Positions 25,013 through 36,825 are shown, counted from the stretch's first letter. The stretch: 64,000 nucleotides of DNA from Gnetum montanum (GCA_015680685.1 MNCI01008971.1:161411-225410); one strand, 5' to 3'. Program-made: numbers and translations. The notes: generated from the letters alone by a model not told the origin.

Positions 25013-27668
25013 TGTTGGCGACTGTTTGGGACGCGACCGCCAACGAGTGTCCTCGAACAAGATTTAGGTGCCTGCTGGTCTCTGGCAACACCAAGGCCCA
25101 AATACCTCCAAATAAACTCAGTAGTTAATGTGAGTATGTGTGTGTGCTGTTGCGGTGTGCGGTTGTGAGAAATGTAATGATTGCGTTGCGTGTAAACTAC
25201 AAATGACTTACTTTAAAGAGATTCAGCCAACTTTGCCCAGTACTGTGAGTTGTTGAAAATTTCCTATTTTGTTCAACTGCCTAGTCTACGCGGTCCTTAT
25301 AATACCTACTTGTAACAAATAAATTTTGCAAAAACATTTTAGCACAACTCCGCAAATCTACTCCTAATTTTCCCCAGAGAAAGAGATAGTTCCATAAGAA
25401 AACTAGAAATAGAGCAAGATTCAATGGAAATAGATAGAAAAGAAAAGAAAGTAGATTTGTGTAGACCTCAAATATTTAAACAAGGTAAAATGACATGAGT
25501 AAACACTTGGCAATNNNNNNNNNNNNNNNNNNNNNNNNNNNNNNNNNNNNNNNNNNNNNNNNNNNNNNNNNNNNNNNNNNNNNNNNNNNNNNNNNNNNNN
25601 NNNNNNNNNNNNNNNNNNNNNNNNNNNNNNNNNNNNNNNNNNNNNNNNNNNNNNNNNNNNNNNNNNNNNNNNNNNNNNNNNNNNNNNNNNNNNNNNNNNN
25701 NNNNNNNNNNNNNNNNNNNNNNNNNNNNNNNNNNNNNNNNNNNNNNNNNNNNNNNNNNNNNNNNNNNNNNNNNNNNNNNNNNNNNNNNNNNNNNNNNNNN
25801 NNNNNNNNNNNNNNNNNNNNNNNNNNNNNNNNNNNNNNNNNNNNNNNNNNNNNNNNNNNNNNNNNNNNNNNNNNNNNNNNNNNNNNNNNNNNNNNNNNNN
25901 NNNNNNNNNNNNNNNNNNNNNNNNNNNNNNNNNNNNNNNNNTCTCTTTTCTCTCCTTGAAGCCCTTTTATAGGGTTCAAAGGTAGGTAGGGAAGTTACAA
26001 TTTCAAAAAACGTCTCAAAATATCTCACCTAATGTTTCTCCCAAGTAACTTGACTAACCAATTAGAAGATTACTTGCCCAACAAGCTAGGAGAAAGTTAT
26101 GTATTTAGGGAGTTAGGAAGTTATGCATAAAATTAGGATAATTTTATGCTAACATTAATGTAATGTGACATTAAATGTAATGGGATAATCAATATTGCAA
26201 AAAAATTTTATGGGTAGTAACTTATATGTTTTACAATACGACTTGGGATAATTGAAGGTAAGTTTTTAAATCAAGGCTTCATACAATGGGTACTTCATAT
26301 GATGGATATATATATATTGTTGGTTAATTTATACTCCATCTTAACCATATACTTTGAGCGGCAGAAGTAATCAAATAATTCTTGGTGAAAGCGGCAAAGT
26401 TATGTCCTTAAATGATTCTTCTTGTCTTCCCTGTAAATCGCGTAGAGGCTCAATCACAGTTCCAGGACAATGGTCTTTCTCTCATTTCTACACAAAACCT
26501 GTAAGAATCGACACATGTTTGAATCAAGATTCAAAATGCAGCATCATCCCAAACCGTAGATTCGAATTGCCACCGCACAATAAGGCCCTGAAAAACCGTA
26601 ACTGACGATCACCGCGAGAGAAGGCTCTGCAACTGCATCTGGCTCTACCGTTGCGTGCTGGAGAAGAAGGGTTTTCTTGAAGAACGACGCGCTGAGCATA
26701 CTGTCCCAAACAGAGGGTTTTGATTGCCAGAGATTTTTTTGTTTTGCCCCCAAAATTGGTTTAGGGCCTCCTGCATTTCTTGTTTTTGTTTGTCTCCGCC
26801 ATTGTCATTGATTATAGGACCAGGGATGAACGTGTTGTGAATCTGCAGCCGCTGAAACCGTAGGAACCTTTAGAGCCGTTGCTACCCACGCAACTGAAAC
26901 TGCTATGGCCTGCGACAAAAATAGAATCGGGGCCTGAACAAAATGGGACGTCTTTCTCCATGTATTGTATACAGAGGGTTTCGATTTTTTCTTTGTTGTT
27001 TAATCCCTACGTTCTGCCCTCCATTGGCCTCAGTTCTGTCTGATTTTCTCCACGCGATTGCTACCTGAAACCCCTGTTAAAAGGGCTCATCGGTGCAAGA
27101 AGGACCTCCCACGCGCTTCACAAACTTAGGTTTGGCGTCTGACGAGTCGACAACATAGCTCCGACTGGTACGTGGACGTAGTCCAGAACCAGCAAGCCAA
27201 AGGAAACACCCCAATACTGCGGCATTCAGCTCCGTTTTTTTTTATTTCGTTTTTCCCAGCAGCGTCAACAATGGGTCTCGGGTCATACGTGAATCTGGGT
27301 TTTTTGCAATACAGAAACCTTTACACCCTTTGATAATTACGAATTCAAAACTAGTTGGACTCTTTAGCCGATTTTTAATAATCCACTACCCACGGTGTTG
27401 TTTATTTTGCCAATATTAATCAGGTAGTATGCTTTCTTGTGGTAAATAATCCTTCTCTTTTTTATTCCAACCTTCACTCAAGAAAATACTTTGGTTCTTT
27501 AACTTACTTTCCAAGAAGGCTTAAATCATCAACATTATTTACCAAGCTTTCTTCTCCAAGAATACCCATTACTCACAATACTAAATTGCAAATTTACAAC
27601 CAAGGATTTTGCTCATATTTTGAACAAAATATTCCAACTGCTCCATGTAATGGCCAAATGTGCCAATA
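25013..27668. mobile_element. TGTTGG...CCAATA insertion, 5-bp duplication GTAGC (large solo LTR or degenerate LTR element)
   Basis: Perfect direct repeats GTAGC flank it (25008-25012 and 27669-27673). Its ends TGTTGG and CCAATA are an inverted pair with one mismatch, typical of LTR ends. No internal pair of LTRs and no coding domain is visible, and 427 bases are unknown. The middle (about 26560-27300) is markedly richer in GC and CpG than the surroundings. It could be one very long solo LTR from a family unlike the rest of the window, or a non-coding LARD-type element whose internal structure is masked by the gap. Confidence 0.65.
25515..25941. other. Assembly gap (427 N)
   Basis: A run of N inside the TGTTGG insertion; apparent frames across it are meaningless. 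Confidence 0.99.
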
Positions 27669-28069
27669 GTAGCCCAGTAGTGACTTTGCTTAATTCACTT
27701 ATTTGGTAATCCTAATAACAATTACATCAACCTAGGATGTGTATGAAAAACCAAGAATGAATACTTATCATAATAGGATAGAAGATATTTATGTTTTTAT
27801 TGTTCTTAGTCAATAGAATTTATATCCATTTTCACGATGTTCACAATTAGCATACTTAAAAGCTAGCCAACATCATTTTATCATATTCCTTATTAAGCAT
27901 TAAATCATATCTTTTTCACCTCCCTAACTCTAAGTAGAACGATAATAATTACGAACTTACTATCAACTCACTAGGATACTTATATTGTCCATTCATGGAT
28001 TACAATATACTCACACGTAAGTACTTGTGACTTGTATAGTTGAGTGTTAGAATTCTCTACGACTCATCA

Positions 28070-29187
28070 ACATGGACATGAGCAAATTTGCTATACTATT
28101 ACATTCATAGCACTCCAGGGAGAGCATAGTGCCAAATAGTATTCCATCGATGATACCAACATATTTTCTCCAAGAGAATCCACAACTTCTATGTATATGT
28201 CTTCAAAGTGTAATGCATAATAAATGAAATTTAGAAAGGCAAGGGGAGCATGCATGGAAAAAATAATCCATGATAATTCAAAAATAATTTTCATCTAAAT
28301 ATTTATTGCCAAACTTGGAATTAGTTATCTTTATCATCATGCAATTATAGTAATTTGACTAAAATTATTATGGAAAACATTGAATATAATAAAACTGCAA
28401 CTTACATAATTTTTAATATAGTAGATGAACTAAAATTTAACTAAGTTTTTTCTAGATTCTCTTAGCCAAATTATAGATATATATGATAAACATATAACTA
28501 AGATAGTTTTTGAACCAACCATTAATGGGTGTATTGTATGGGGTTTTGATCTAGCACATAATTATTGAAAACATATCGAAAAAATTCATTAGCTTTTCTT
28601 GATCAATAAATTTGAAGTAAAGACTCAAATACAATATGATATTATGCTTCATGAACAATCAAGGATGCTATTAAAAGTTGAGGATATTTGTTAATTTCAT
28701 AGCCTACATTCATAATCTTTATGCATTTTCATTAGATAAATACTTTTAAGAAGTAATTCTTAAGTTAGAAATAGTGTAAATGTGTGGTCTCCAACTCTAT
28801 AAATTTGTCTCTTTTAGTCATTATGTATGCCTTTTTCAGGATTTTTGCAAATACAACCCAAATTGTGGTGGTGTTTATTTTCATGTTAAAGTCTTTCTTT
28901 GATGTACTAAGAGCTATAAGTGTTGTTTGTTTTGAGAAAAATGGTCATAGAAGACTAGGCTAAGAGCTAATGTTGATAAAAGGAAAGAAGAGGCTGAAAG
29001 ACTTCATAAAAGGTCCATGCTAAAAGATGAAAGGACTTTTACAAAAAAAATATAAATAGGGGTGAACCTCTCCATTTGTAACTTTCCAAGCTAATTGAAA
29101 TGAATGAAGTTATTTGTTACCTTCATTTGAGTGTTTGTGCAAGCTTTTGTATGTGCTTGATTGAAGCTTCCTTAGCTTCATCCCTCT
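28070..29187. other. Unassigned AT-rich stretch, host of element C
   Basis: No credible gene. Near 29050 a TATAAATAGGGG box is followed by a leader-like stretch, as in plant LTRs or promoters (plus strand). The sequence continues after element C at 42856-43077 and after the solo LTR at 43973. Nothing else recognised. Confidence 0.3.
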
Positions 29188-30064
29188 TGATGAGCATTGA
29201 GTAGTCCCTACATCCAACCATATGAATCACAAGTGTTGCACTAGTGATCTAGTTGAATTTCATGAAATTTAGCTCCTAAATGCACAATAGACAAGGTTAG
29301 TGACTTAAAGATGTGATTGTTATCTTCTTGGCTTCACTTATGAGAGTGCAAGTGTATGGTTAATTGTAAGCCAAGGTACATGATTTTATTAATTTTATAT
29401 TTTATTTTATTTAGTCTAAGTGTGGAATAAAGAGAGAATTAATTAATGACTAACTATTTAACTATCTAGTGTCCTAATCTAAATATGCTAACATAAGCAT
29501 CCAAGCTTACTTTTCATTCACATCTTGAGCTCACTTTAACACTCTTGGATTACCAAGTGCCTACTACCAGGCATACCAAATAGCCACTACTAGAATAACT
29601 AATTGTTAAGCGGTATGTTCGAAGTGATCGTACTTATGCGTTATTATTAATCATATTAAGTAATCAAGACATAAATGTAAAAATGCATAAGTTAATAAAT
29701 GCATAAAAGAAAATTTTAATCTATTTCAAGTACTGTAAGAAATGCCAAGAATCTCATCTTTATTGCTAGTGACATCAATGTGTTTAGGTATAAGATGCTT
29801 GAATAAAGAACTGTACAATCCTTGGAGTCCTACTGTGGGTACTTAGAAAATATTCTAACTCTCAGCTAAGAAAATTACAAGAGCTTTGCTATGTTATGGA
29901 CTTAATATGTCATAAATGCAATGGGTACACACATTTATATTGGCAAAAATAGACACTACATTAATGCATCTACCCATGCGTCAATGGGGATATGTTGATA
30001 GGGCTACGTCGATAGGGATGCATCAATGCATGCTTGTTGATGTAGTCCATCAGGTGATTTATCA
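29188..30064 (-). repeat. 3' LTR of element C
   Basis: 877 bases, pairing with 41996-42850. Contains three tandem GGATTACCAAGT-like words (29545-29605). At the right, the minus-strand U3 carries repeated TTGATGCA and CATTGACGCA words (29960-30050). Confidence 0.88.
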
Positions 30065-30077
30065 TACCTCCATTATT
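30065..30077 (-). other. Polypurine tract of element C
   Basis: The minus strand reads AATAATGGAGGTA directly before the LTR TGATAAATC. It is less G-rich than the tracts of elements 1 and 2. Confidence 0.65.
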
Positions 30078-30249
30078 GACTAAAAACTCATCCTCAAGTA
30101 AAAAAAAATAGAATCAAGCTTCTTACAAAATTGAAAATGCATAAAATCATGGACTAACTAACTTGACAATCTAACTCTAAGTGCTAGATTTTACAAAATT
30201 ACAAGAAGTACAAAAATGGGTGTTTAAGATAATAAAAGTAAACACCTTT

Positions 30250-33160
30250 ATAAAATTGGGTAGCTAGAATCCTCTGGTAGCTGAAGATGAAGAGAATATG
30301 AAACAATGCCAAGAGGTGAAAGCCCTTGGAATGCTAAAGGACCTTCTCCAACCTTTGATGCTTATGGCAATAGTAGTTGAGGTTGAGGTGGTTATTGCGA
30401 CTATCCTACTGTAGCTGCTACTTTAGGTGGAAGACAAAATGCATCCAACAATGCCTTCATCTTCTTCTCCTTACTCTATGGATCATACACATCCCATGCA
30501 ATGTCACAAATGTGGACTGGTATGGGGACATCCCACAGATACAGAATTTCCGAGAACAGTTCCTTAACATTGACAAACCAGGTTGTGAATTGTTTGTGTT
30601 CAACATTGAACATCTCAGTGAGGTTCTACAGCTCATGGTAGTTATTCATTTTTCTAGATAGGTTCTCAGCAACTAATTTTTGGTCTATAAATCGACTCTT
30701 GAGAACTTTAGGCTTTGCATTAGTTATTTCTAGCTTCTTCTTGGTGTCTTTTTGATGCTTGAACTTGGCATCATAAAGGAGGTATGAGCTGGCCACCTAC
30801 TTTTCTAACTCTAACCATGGCCTCCTAGCGGTTAGCATCACCAAGTTTGCATAACAAAGGTTGGATAACTCCATGTATTCCATCATCTCCTCGATTTGCA
30901 ACTCCTTTACGTAGATCTCCATCTTGTTTTAGACATTCAATCCATCAAAGATTGGTCACCATACATTGCCTCTTTACTAGAGGACCTTGTTCATCTTCAC
31001 CTTAGCTAGCTAAATTTCCTTTTTGTTTACCTCCTTGAGGAGCCCAACCTAGTCCTTGTAATGATTCTTCACTCATTTATATTTTATGGCCTCATTCTTC
31101 TAGGTGGCTACCTCAATGGCCATTTTTGAAGAAGTGCACAGACTTCCTCCATTGAGAGATTTTGATTTTCTACTATCAACCCCCTTAGATCCATGTTCAT
31201 GTTGGAAAAATTTTGAGTTTCTACTACCAACCCCCTTAGACTTAAACATTTGGTCCTTTTGTTCCTTGACATTTCACAAGCCATGAATTTTTTTGGTTAG
31301 AGTTAGATTTTCCTTGTGGACTTGTGATAGGTCCTTATTGGTGTTGATGGAAAGAGCCTATGATAAAGATGCATTAAATATCACCATATCCTTTGCATTC
31401 TTAGCCTCCTTAAATGTTTTTTGAAGATGTAGAAAAGCTTCATCCCTTGCAATAGCTTGGCTGAGAATGATAGGATCAGTTAAGTGGGCTCTTAATTCTG
31501 CAACTTCAACAACCAACTGTTGATTTTCGGATGTGGCTACCTAAAGTTGAACATTTGCAATGAGAAGCATGCCCTTGATCTCCAAGAACTCTAACTAAGT
31601 AGTAATGATTTCTTTCAGAAGATCGAAGATCTTCAAAAGCAATTACCTAGTTCCCACTAGTTGGTCCAACAGTTCCTTATGTTGGGCTGCATTGAGCATC
31701 TAGCTTCTTTCTCTTACGGATGCTTGCACATGTTTGAGTGTAGCAATATCTGGCACAATGGCCATAGGAGCATTCGGGGCCTCTACAACTTGATTAGCCA
31801 CCACCTTCACTACTATTTCCTATCCATGATGCTGCATCACTAGGACAATCACTCCCTCACCCTTCTCTAGGCACACTAAGAAAGTGATAGCATTCCTAGA
31901 GATCTATGGGAATTGATGTTATTTAGGAATTGACACCATCAATTCTTGGGCACTCAGATTCAATCTTGTAGGCACCTGCATCCTTTGTATCAAACATAGC
32001 AATGCAATCTCTTCCATCTAGCTAATGGTTTGTGTTACTTTGTTGAGGTAACTCAATTGTAGCTAGTAGACTAAGGGCTCTCCACCACTTGATTCTCCCT
32101 ATTGCTACTACAAGAGTTTCTCATGGAGCTTCCTCATGTGCTTAATAGATACACAAGCCTCTAGCATTATTTCTCCAATAGGTAGTGGTAGTGGTGGCCA
32201 CTCCTCATTAAGCAGCTTGGTGGGTGGTTTGTCTTTCATCATCTCTTACCAATATGCGGTAGGAGAGAGACAAAGCATATCATTCGCATAATAATTTATT
32301 CCTCCCCTTTTGTAAATTTTCCTAATTAGACATGTAAAGTGGAATTTTTTTCTCCCTTGCTCATTCTTTTTAAATCATTTTTCTATATCTATGAAGATAA
32401 GCTAGGGAAGGTTGATAGGGAATTTTTCAGTTAGAATAGCACACACACGTGTAGAAAAGGAAGTGATCTTGCTTAGCCTTGCCATTGGGTTTAGGTGGTA
32501 GGCCACAATCTTGAAGTAGGCCCTCTCTACCTTAGTGAGTGCATTATACTTCTTACGGTCTACTCCATAGCACTGTTGGATCCATTCCTTTTTGATGTTA
32601 GGGTCCACTTGTGTAGAAAGTTTTGCCAAAGTTACCCCAATGTCAAGCAACCCAAGGACCTCTGCAATGGCCTCGACCAAGGAGGATACATTGATGTCCT
32701 TGATTTTCACAGTTGGTTACATCCACTTGTCAATTATTCCAAAAGAGGTAAGTCTCTTCCATGTACCACATCCCATTGGAAGGGAGATCCTTGCACTTGT
32801 GTCTTTATCTCTTCTGGTGCCAGCTCCAAGAAGGGACCAAAGTTGAGTTCCTGAAGAATGGCACTTTGGATCTTCTTAGAACAGATTTTTTTTAGGCTTC
32901 TCTCAGTCAAGGTGACCTCTAGATTTGGTCTAGGCCTTTGCACCTCATCTTTCCTAGACTGGCATATTTCTGCAATGGGACTTTAATGAACATATTCCAC
33001 TTCAGGGTCCTTCCGAACAGGTCCCATGGAAGGTATTCCTACTTTGCCTTCTTGGGGCTGCTATGGTTGTTGGCCCCTTCTCACTCTCAACTACTTCTCC
33101 CATGGTCAGGATGATCCTTCTTCCCATGGTCTCTTTAGCACCATCGATGATCACAAACAT
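30250..33160 (-). pseudogene. ORF X, copy C, between integrase and 3' LTR
   Basis: Sense with gag-pol. Start taken at ATG 33160, by position relative to the internal TATA; ATG 33112 is possible. Best block 32710-32402: VKIKD-like start (MKIKDINVSS), QQCYGVDRKKY, SKITSFSTRVCAILTEKF. An upstream block around 32870 reads LNFGPFLELAPEEIK. The central portion (about 32000-30950) is Lys/Glu/Gln-rich with NHYKD.VGLLKEVNKKEI near 31050. The C-terminal end has KEKKMKALLDAFCL near 30450. The position between integrase and LTR is where Athila and some other plant elements carry env-like ORFs, but I see no membrane segment or signal peptide. Function unknown; frame broken by many stops. Confidence 0.65.
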
Positions 33161-33169
33161 AGCCAAGCA

Positions 33170-35050
33170 TTAGGGTATTACATGTAATATTTAATACTTT
33201 GATATCTTTCCCCCATGTGGGCTAGTTACACTTAGGCCAATTCATGATCATGGTAGACTGATTATTTTAATATTATTTTATTATAATGGCTACCCAAGTT
33301 TGGTTTTTAGGTTTAACTTAGGTGAATTAGTGATGTTTAATATTATTTTATTAGTTAAACCATTTGGGAGTTGGAAAAATTCTAAAAAATTTTCCATCAT
33401 AAACCATAGGTTTGTGGCCCCCATAATGTAAAGTTCACCTTTGATAGCTAAAGGGTCAAAAAATGAGTTGATTCAGACAAGCAATTAGGAAGTTATGGGC
33501 TTAGGAATGCTCTCAGCTCTAAAAATTGCAAAAACTTCCCTAGCTTTATGAGGCAAATATGAAAATTTTTCTAACTCTCATTATCTATTTATACTATTTT
33601 TGTGCTATGTCAATGGGGTTGAATTGATGCATCTAGCTGCATCAATGATTTGTTGACACAACAAAAAATAAAAAATTTCACAATTGAAAAACTAAGGAAG
33701 AAAAAGAAGTCTTGATATGAACTTGGGATCTAGAGGAAGCCAGAAAAGCCTTGAATAATGACAAATGCATGAAGAGGGCTAGGAACACATTTGGAAAGGA
33801 GATTTAGTAGGAGATTAATTACCAAGGAGTGCAAAAACGGGATGCACTAAGGTGGAAACAAAGATTTTCAAAGAAAAATTCCTAAGGGATAAGAAACTAA
33901 ATCATCATAACCAAAAAGTATGCAAGTGGATCATTCCCATAGTAGGCTTATGCCCTTAATTCCCTTGCATGTCATCAAACCAAGAAGTTCGTGGGCCCCA
34001 AGGATGATTAATGGTTGTGGATTATTAAAAATCAAGTCACTAGAGAACCAATGAAAGAGTTAATACCATCTCAAAATGAACCCATTGATATAATAATGAA
34101 AAGAGGTAGTGAGGTGGTATATGGGAAGAAAAAGTAGATGAGAGAGAAGGAGTATGGAATGGAGTTTCACATTTTGGTCACATGAAGTCCCTTGTAGAGG
34201 ATGCGATTAGTATGACCTGATAACTTTCATCCTTAGTTAAAATTAAGACCATCCACTTCTAGAGACTTTGCATTGGCACATTAGATCATTCCACCCTCCA
34301 AGGTATAGGAACATCCCCAAAAACCACTCATCATTCCAAAGAAAGAAGAAAAAAGGAGTAGGAGGTGAAAGGGGCTTTAGTTAGAGGGATGCCTTTAGAC
34401 ATGGGTAACATGTCTTTCCAACCCCATAACCAATGCTTGTAGCTCATTATTCTATCTAAGGGATGTGCTTTGAATTCCCATTATTCTTGTTGGTTTTATC
34501 CAATGGGGAACCATACCATGCAAAGATATTGCTTCCTATTTATTAGTTAACATAGGAATGGTGAGGAATCCATGGAAATACTCATGCAACCCTAGATGGC
34601 AGGTAGGTGCAAAAGGTGAAAAATCCCCTTAAAGCCACACCCTTGTTTATCTACTTAATTTGTCCTAAGTTTGGAAGGTATCAAGGTCACAAATTAATTA
34701 TAAGTTTCTTCTAAGAAAGAACCTCATATTTCCAAAATGAGAAAACACCATAAAGTTGTGTCGAATGGTGGATGACATGAACTCACTACCTAATATCATG
34801 AAAAAATCAATGTTTCATTAATTAACATCAAAATTCTAAGATGAAATCCAACATGTAAATAATTCAAGTTACAAACCACCATCAATTAGCAACTATATTT
34901 GACACTAAATTCCTAATGGGAATAAAGAAAAGGAAGACATGTAAGCAAAGTCCAAATAAGAAAAACTATAGAAAAAATTGTAAAATATTTAATAAAATGA
35001 AAAATGTATGAAAAATAGTGTATAAAACAATTTGAAAACTGAAGAGCCAC
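33170..35050 (-). other. Spacer between integrase and ORF X of element C
   Basis: Non-coding. Shares blocks with the spacers of B (2480-3563), X1 (14220-15974) and the 3' region of elements 1 and 2. It includes the internal promoter-like module (33586-33660) and one copy of the 23-base word repeated in X1 (34392-34414). A perfect inverted repeat, ATTGATGCA/TGCATCAAT, lies at 33623-33646. Confidence 0.6.
33586..33660 (-). promoter_or_regulatory. Internal U3-like module with TATA box, upstream of ORF X-C
   Basis: The minus strand reads TTGATGCA, TAGATGCATCAAT and CCCCATTGACATAG, then TATAAATA (33593-33586). The element's own LTR U3 has TTGATGCATC, TAGATGCATTAAT and CCCCATTGACGCA before its TATA. 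Downstream, GAGAGTTAGAAAAATTTTC matches LTR sequence GAGAGTTAGAATATTTTC. ORF X starts 426 bases further on. I infer an LTR-derived promoter. Confidence 0.5.
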
Positions 35051-36790
35051 TTATATAGTATTAGCATGGATGGGTATTTTCCCCATGACTAAGTTGAAAG
35101 AAGGAGATCCAGAAAATTGAACATGCATATCCATCAGTTGAGGCTTTTATTCCTCTGGTTTTTTTGGTTCAAGGAAAGGTTTAAGTTGCTAGTTGTTGAC
35201 CAAAAATCATTTACTTGGGCTATCAAGATGGTATATCATCATGGTCCTAGATGGAAAGGTTTCTTATATAATATAAGGGCTCTTCCATAATGTTTAAAAT
35301 TTTGTTTGTTAAGACATGTTCATGGGGTTCTAGTAGAGCACCTTATCCCCTGGTTAAAACTTTACCTTTTGAATCTTAAGGTCATGATGTTGTTTGTTAT
35401 GTGCCTTGTTATGACATCCCATTTCAAAATGTTGTTAAAACATGATCGTTCATTTCTTAATTCATTGCATTCATGAGTGTTATAATGGAAATACCATGAA
35501 ATAACTTGATAAATGAATAACTTGGTAATTTATTGGTGCACTAAATGTAATAAGAAGGAAAAAGAGAGGAGAAACTTTTATTAATGAGAGTGGTACACTG
35601 TAATGCCCTCTAGGTTATTTTCCCATGCCACTTAAGTCTTAGAGACAATCTAGCATTGCCATCATGGTTAGCCTTTCTAGCCAAAGGGGTTATCAATACC
35701 TTCTTATCCTGCTTTACCTAGATCCCATCACTTGCCAATCTAGGCTCTATGACTTCATGCTAGCATGAAATCTAAACCCAACCTTAAATGAAATAGGTCA
35801 AACCCATTCCTGAGGGGTACATGAATAATCATAACTTCTCATAATGAGACATCCCTTCATTAGAAGGCTAATTACATTATTATAATATAGTTCCATCCTT
35901 AACAAGGGATGGGATGTTACACTTGTGCACTTCATTCGATGATAGGACCACTAATCTATTCTTGTCTAGCATTTTGAGATTAATCATTCTTTCTCTTTGC
36001 ATTAAACTTATGTCCAAGTCAAGGTCATAGATTGTTGAAAGTGTATAGAGCTCAACTTGGATGGAAAGCGTTGGAATTATTTCATACACAAGCTCATAGG
36101 GAGAATACCCAATAGAAAGTTTTCATGTTGATTTTTTTGCTCAAGTTCTTCCTATATTTACTCACTATTCGTATTAGTATTTTGGTAATTTCCCTATTAG
36201 AAACCTCAACTTGGCCATTAGCTTGGGGGTGATAAGGAGTTGTTAGTTTATGTTCAACACGCAAGTACTACATAAGCTTTCGAAAACTGGCACCTGTAAA
36301 GTATGTTCCATTGTTAGAAATTAGTGCTTGTGGCATACCAAACTTGTTGATAACATTTTTTTGTACAAACTATGCTATTGTAGAGGATGAGCAATCAGGG
36401 ATAGTAATGGTTTTAGCTCATTTGGTATAATAGTCAATAGCCATGATGATGTAGGTCTTTCTGTTTGACATAAGGTTGATGGACCCCATGAAATCAATCC
36501 CCCAAAGATCGAAAGGCTCTAATGGTTTGATCCATTGTTGTAATCCTTCCATATGTGTAGTCATCCCTCCATCATGTTGGCATCGATTATAGGAAAGGAA
36601 GAAGCGATGGACATCCTAGAAGATTGTGGGTCAATAATATCTTACCATGAGGATCTTAATAATCCTCCTCCTCATAGCATTATGGTCCCCACAAGGGCCC
36701 TCATGTGTGTCCTAGAGGATTTGAAGCTAATCCACATCAGGGACACCCCATCGAACTAGGCCATCGATGAAACTCTTGTAGAGGTTGTCC
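35051..36790 (-). pseudogene. Integrase domain of element C pol
   Basis: The minus strand shows the end of the zinc-binding domain (RCQHDGGMTTHMEGLQQW, about 36580-36530). The catalytic core follows, with WGIDFMGSINLMS (first Asp, about 36500) and TYIIMAIDYYTK. Next is LISNNGTYFTG (about 36320-36290), where the second catalytic Asp has become Asn, and then [17 protein letters not shown] with the Glu (about 36215-36165). The C-terminal tail LVMGKIPIHANTI ends at TAA 35053-35051. A 512-base LTR-like insertion (35410-35921) interrupts the C-terminal part. Integrase joins element cDNA to host DNA; this copy is dead from stops, the Asp change and the insertion. Confidence 0.88.
35410..35921. mobile_element. 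Small LTR-like insertion in integrase, duplication CTTGT
   Basis: 512 bases flanked by perfect CTTGT (35405-35409 and 35922-35926). Its ends TATGACATCCCAT and ATGGGATGTTACA (plus strand) form an inverted repeat with two mismatches in 13. The TG...CA form of one end and the 5-bp duplication fit a solo LTR of a TRIM-like or other small LTR family; a MITE with unusually short duplication is possible. No coding. The integrase frame aligns across it once removed. Confidence 0.75.
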
Positions 36791-36825
36791 TTGATTTCCA
36801 TGAAAAGCTTGATCTAATGAAGAAA

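Larger units (their letters stand above)
24553..28069 (+). repeat. 3' LTR of unit X2, split by a 2.66 kb insertion
   Basis: Starts TGATGAAGTTAAGG, with U3 palindromes (TATGATATCATA, AATATTGTAGATATAATATT) at 24577-24610 and TATAAATA at 24658-24665. It runs to 25012, is interrupted, and resumes at 27674 with CCAGTAGTGACTTTGC, matching the X1 LTR at about 19378. It ends ACGACTCATCA at 28069. The two pieces total about 860 bases. Confidence 0.8.

Noticed and set aside
25468-26028. Long frames of 150-190 codons
   Set aside because: They are produced by reading through the run of N.
30250-33160. ORF X as a retroviral-type env gene
   Set aside because: Position fits, but no signal peptide, membrane anchor or cleavage site can be seen; the sequence is charged and coiled-coil-like.
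35070-35090. Extra polypurine tract at the end of integrase (AGTCATGGGG)
   Set aside because: It encodes the conserved polyprotein tail VMGK/VMGE in elements C, 1 and 2, so the similarity is most simply coding.
36553-36759. Plus-strand open frame of 68 codons
   Set aside because: It is antisense to well-supported integrase sequence of element C; a shadow.
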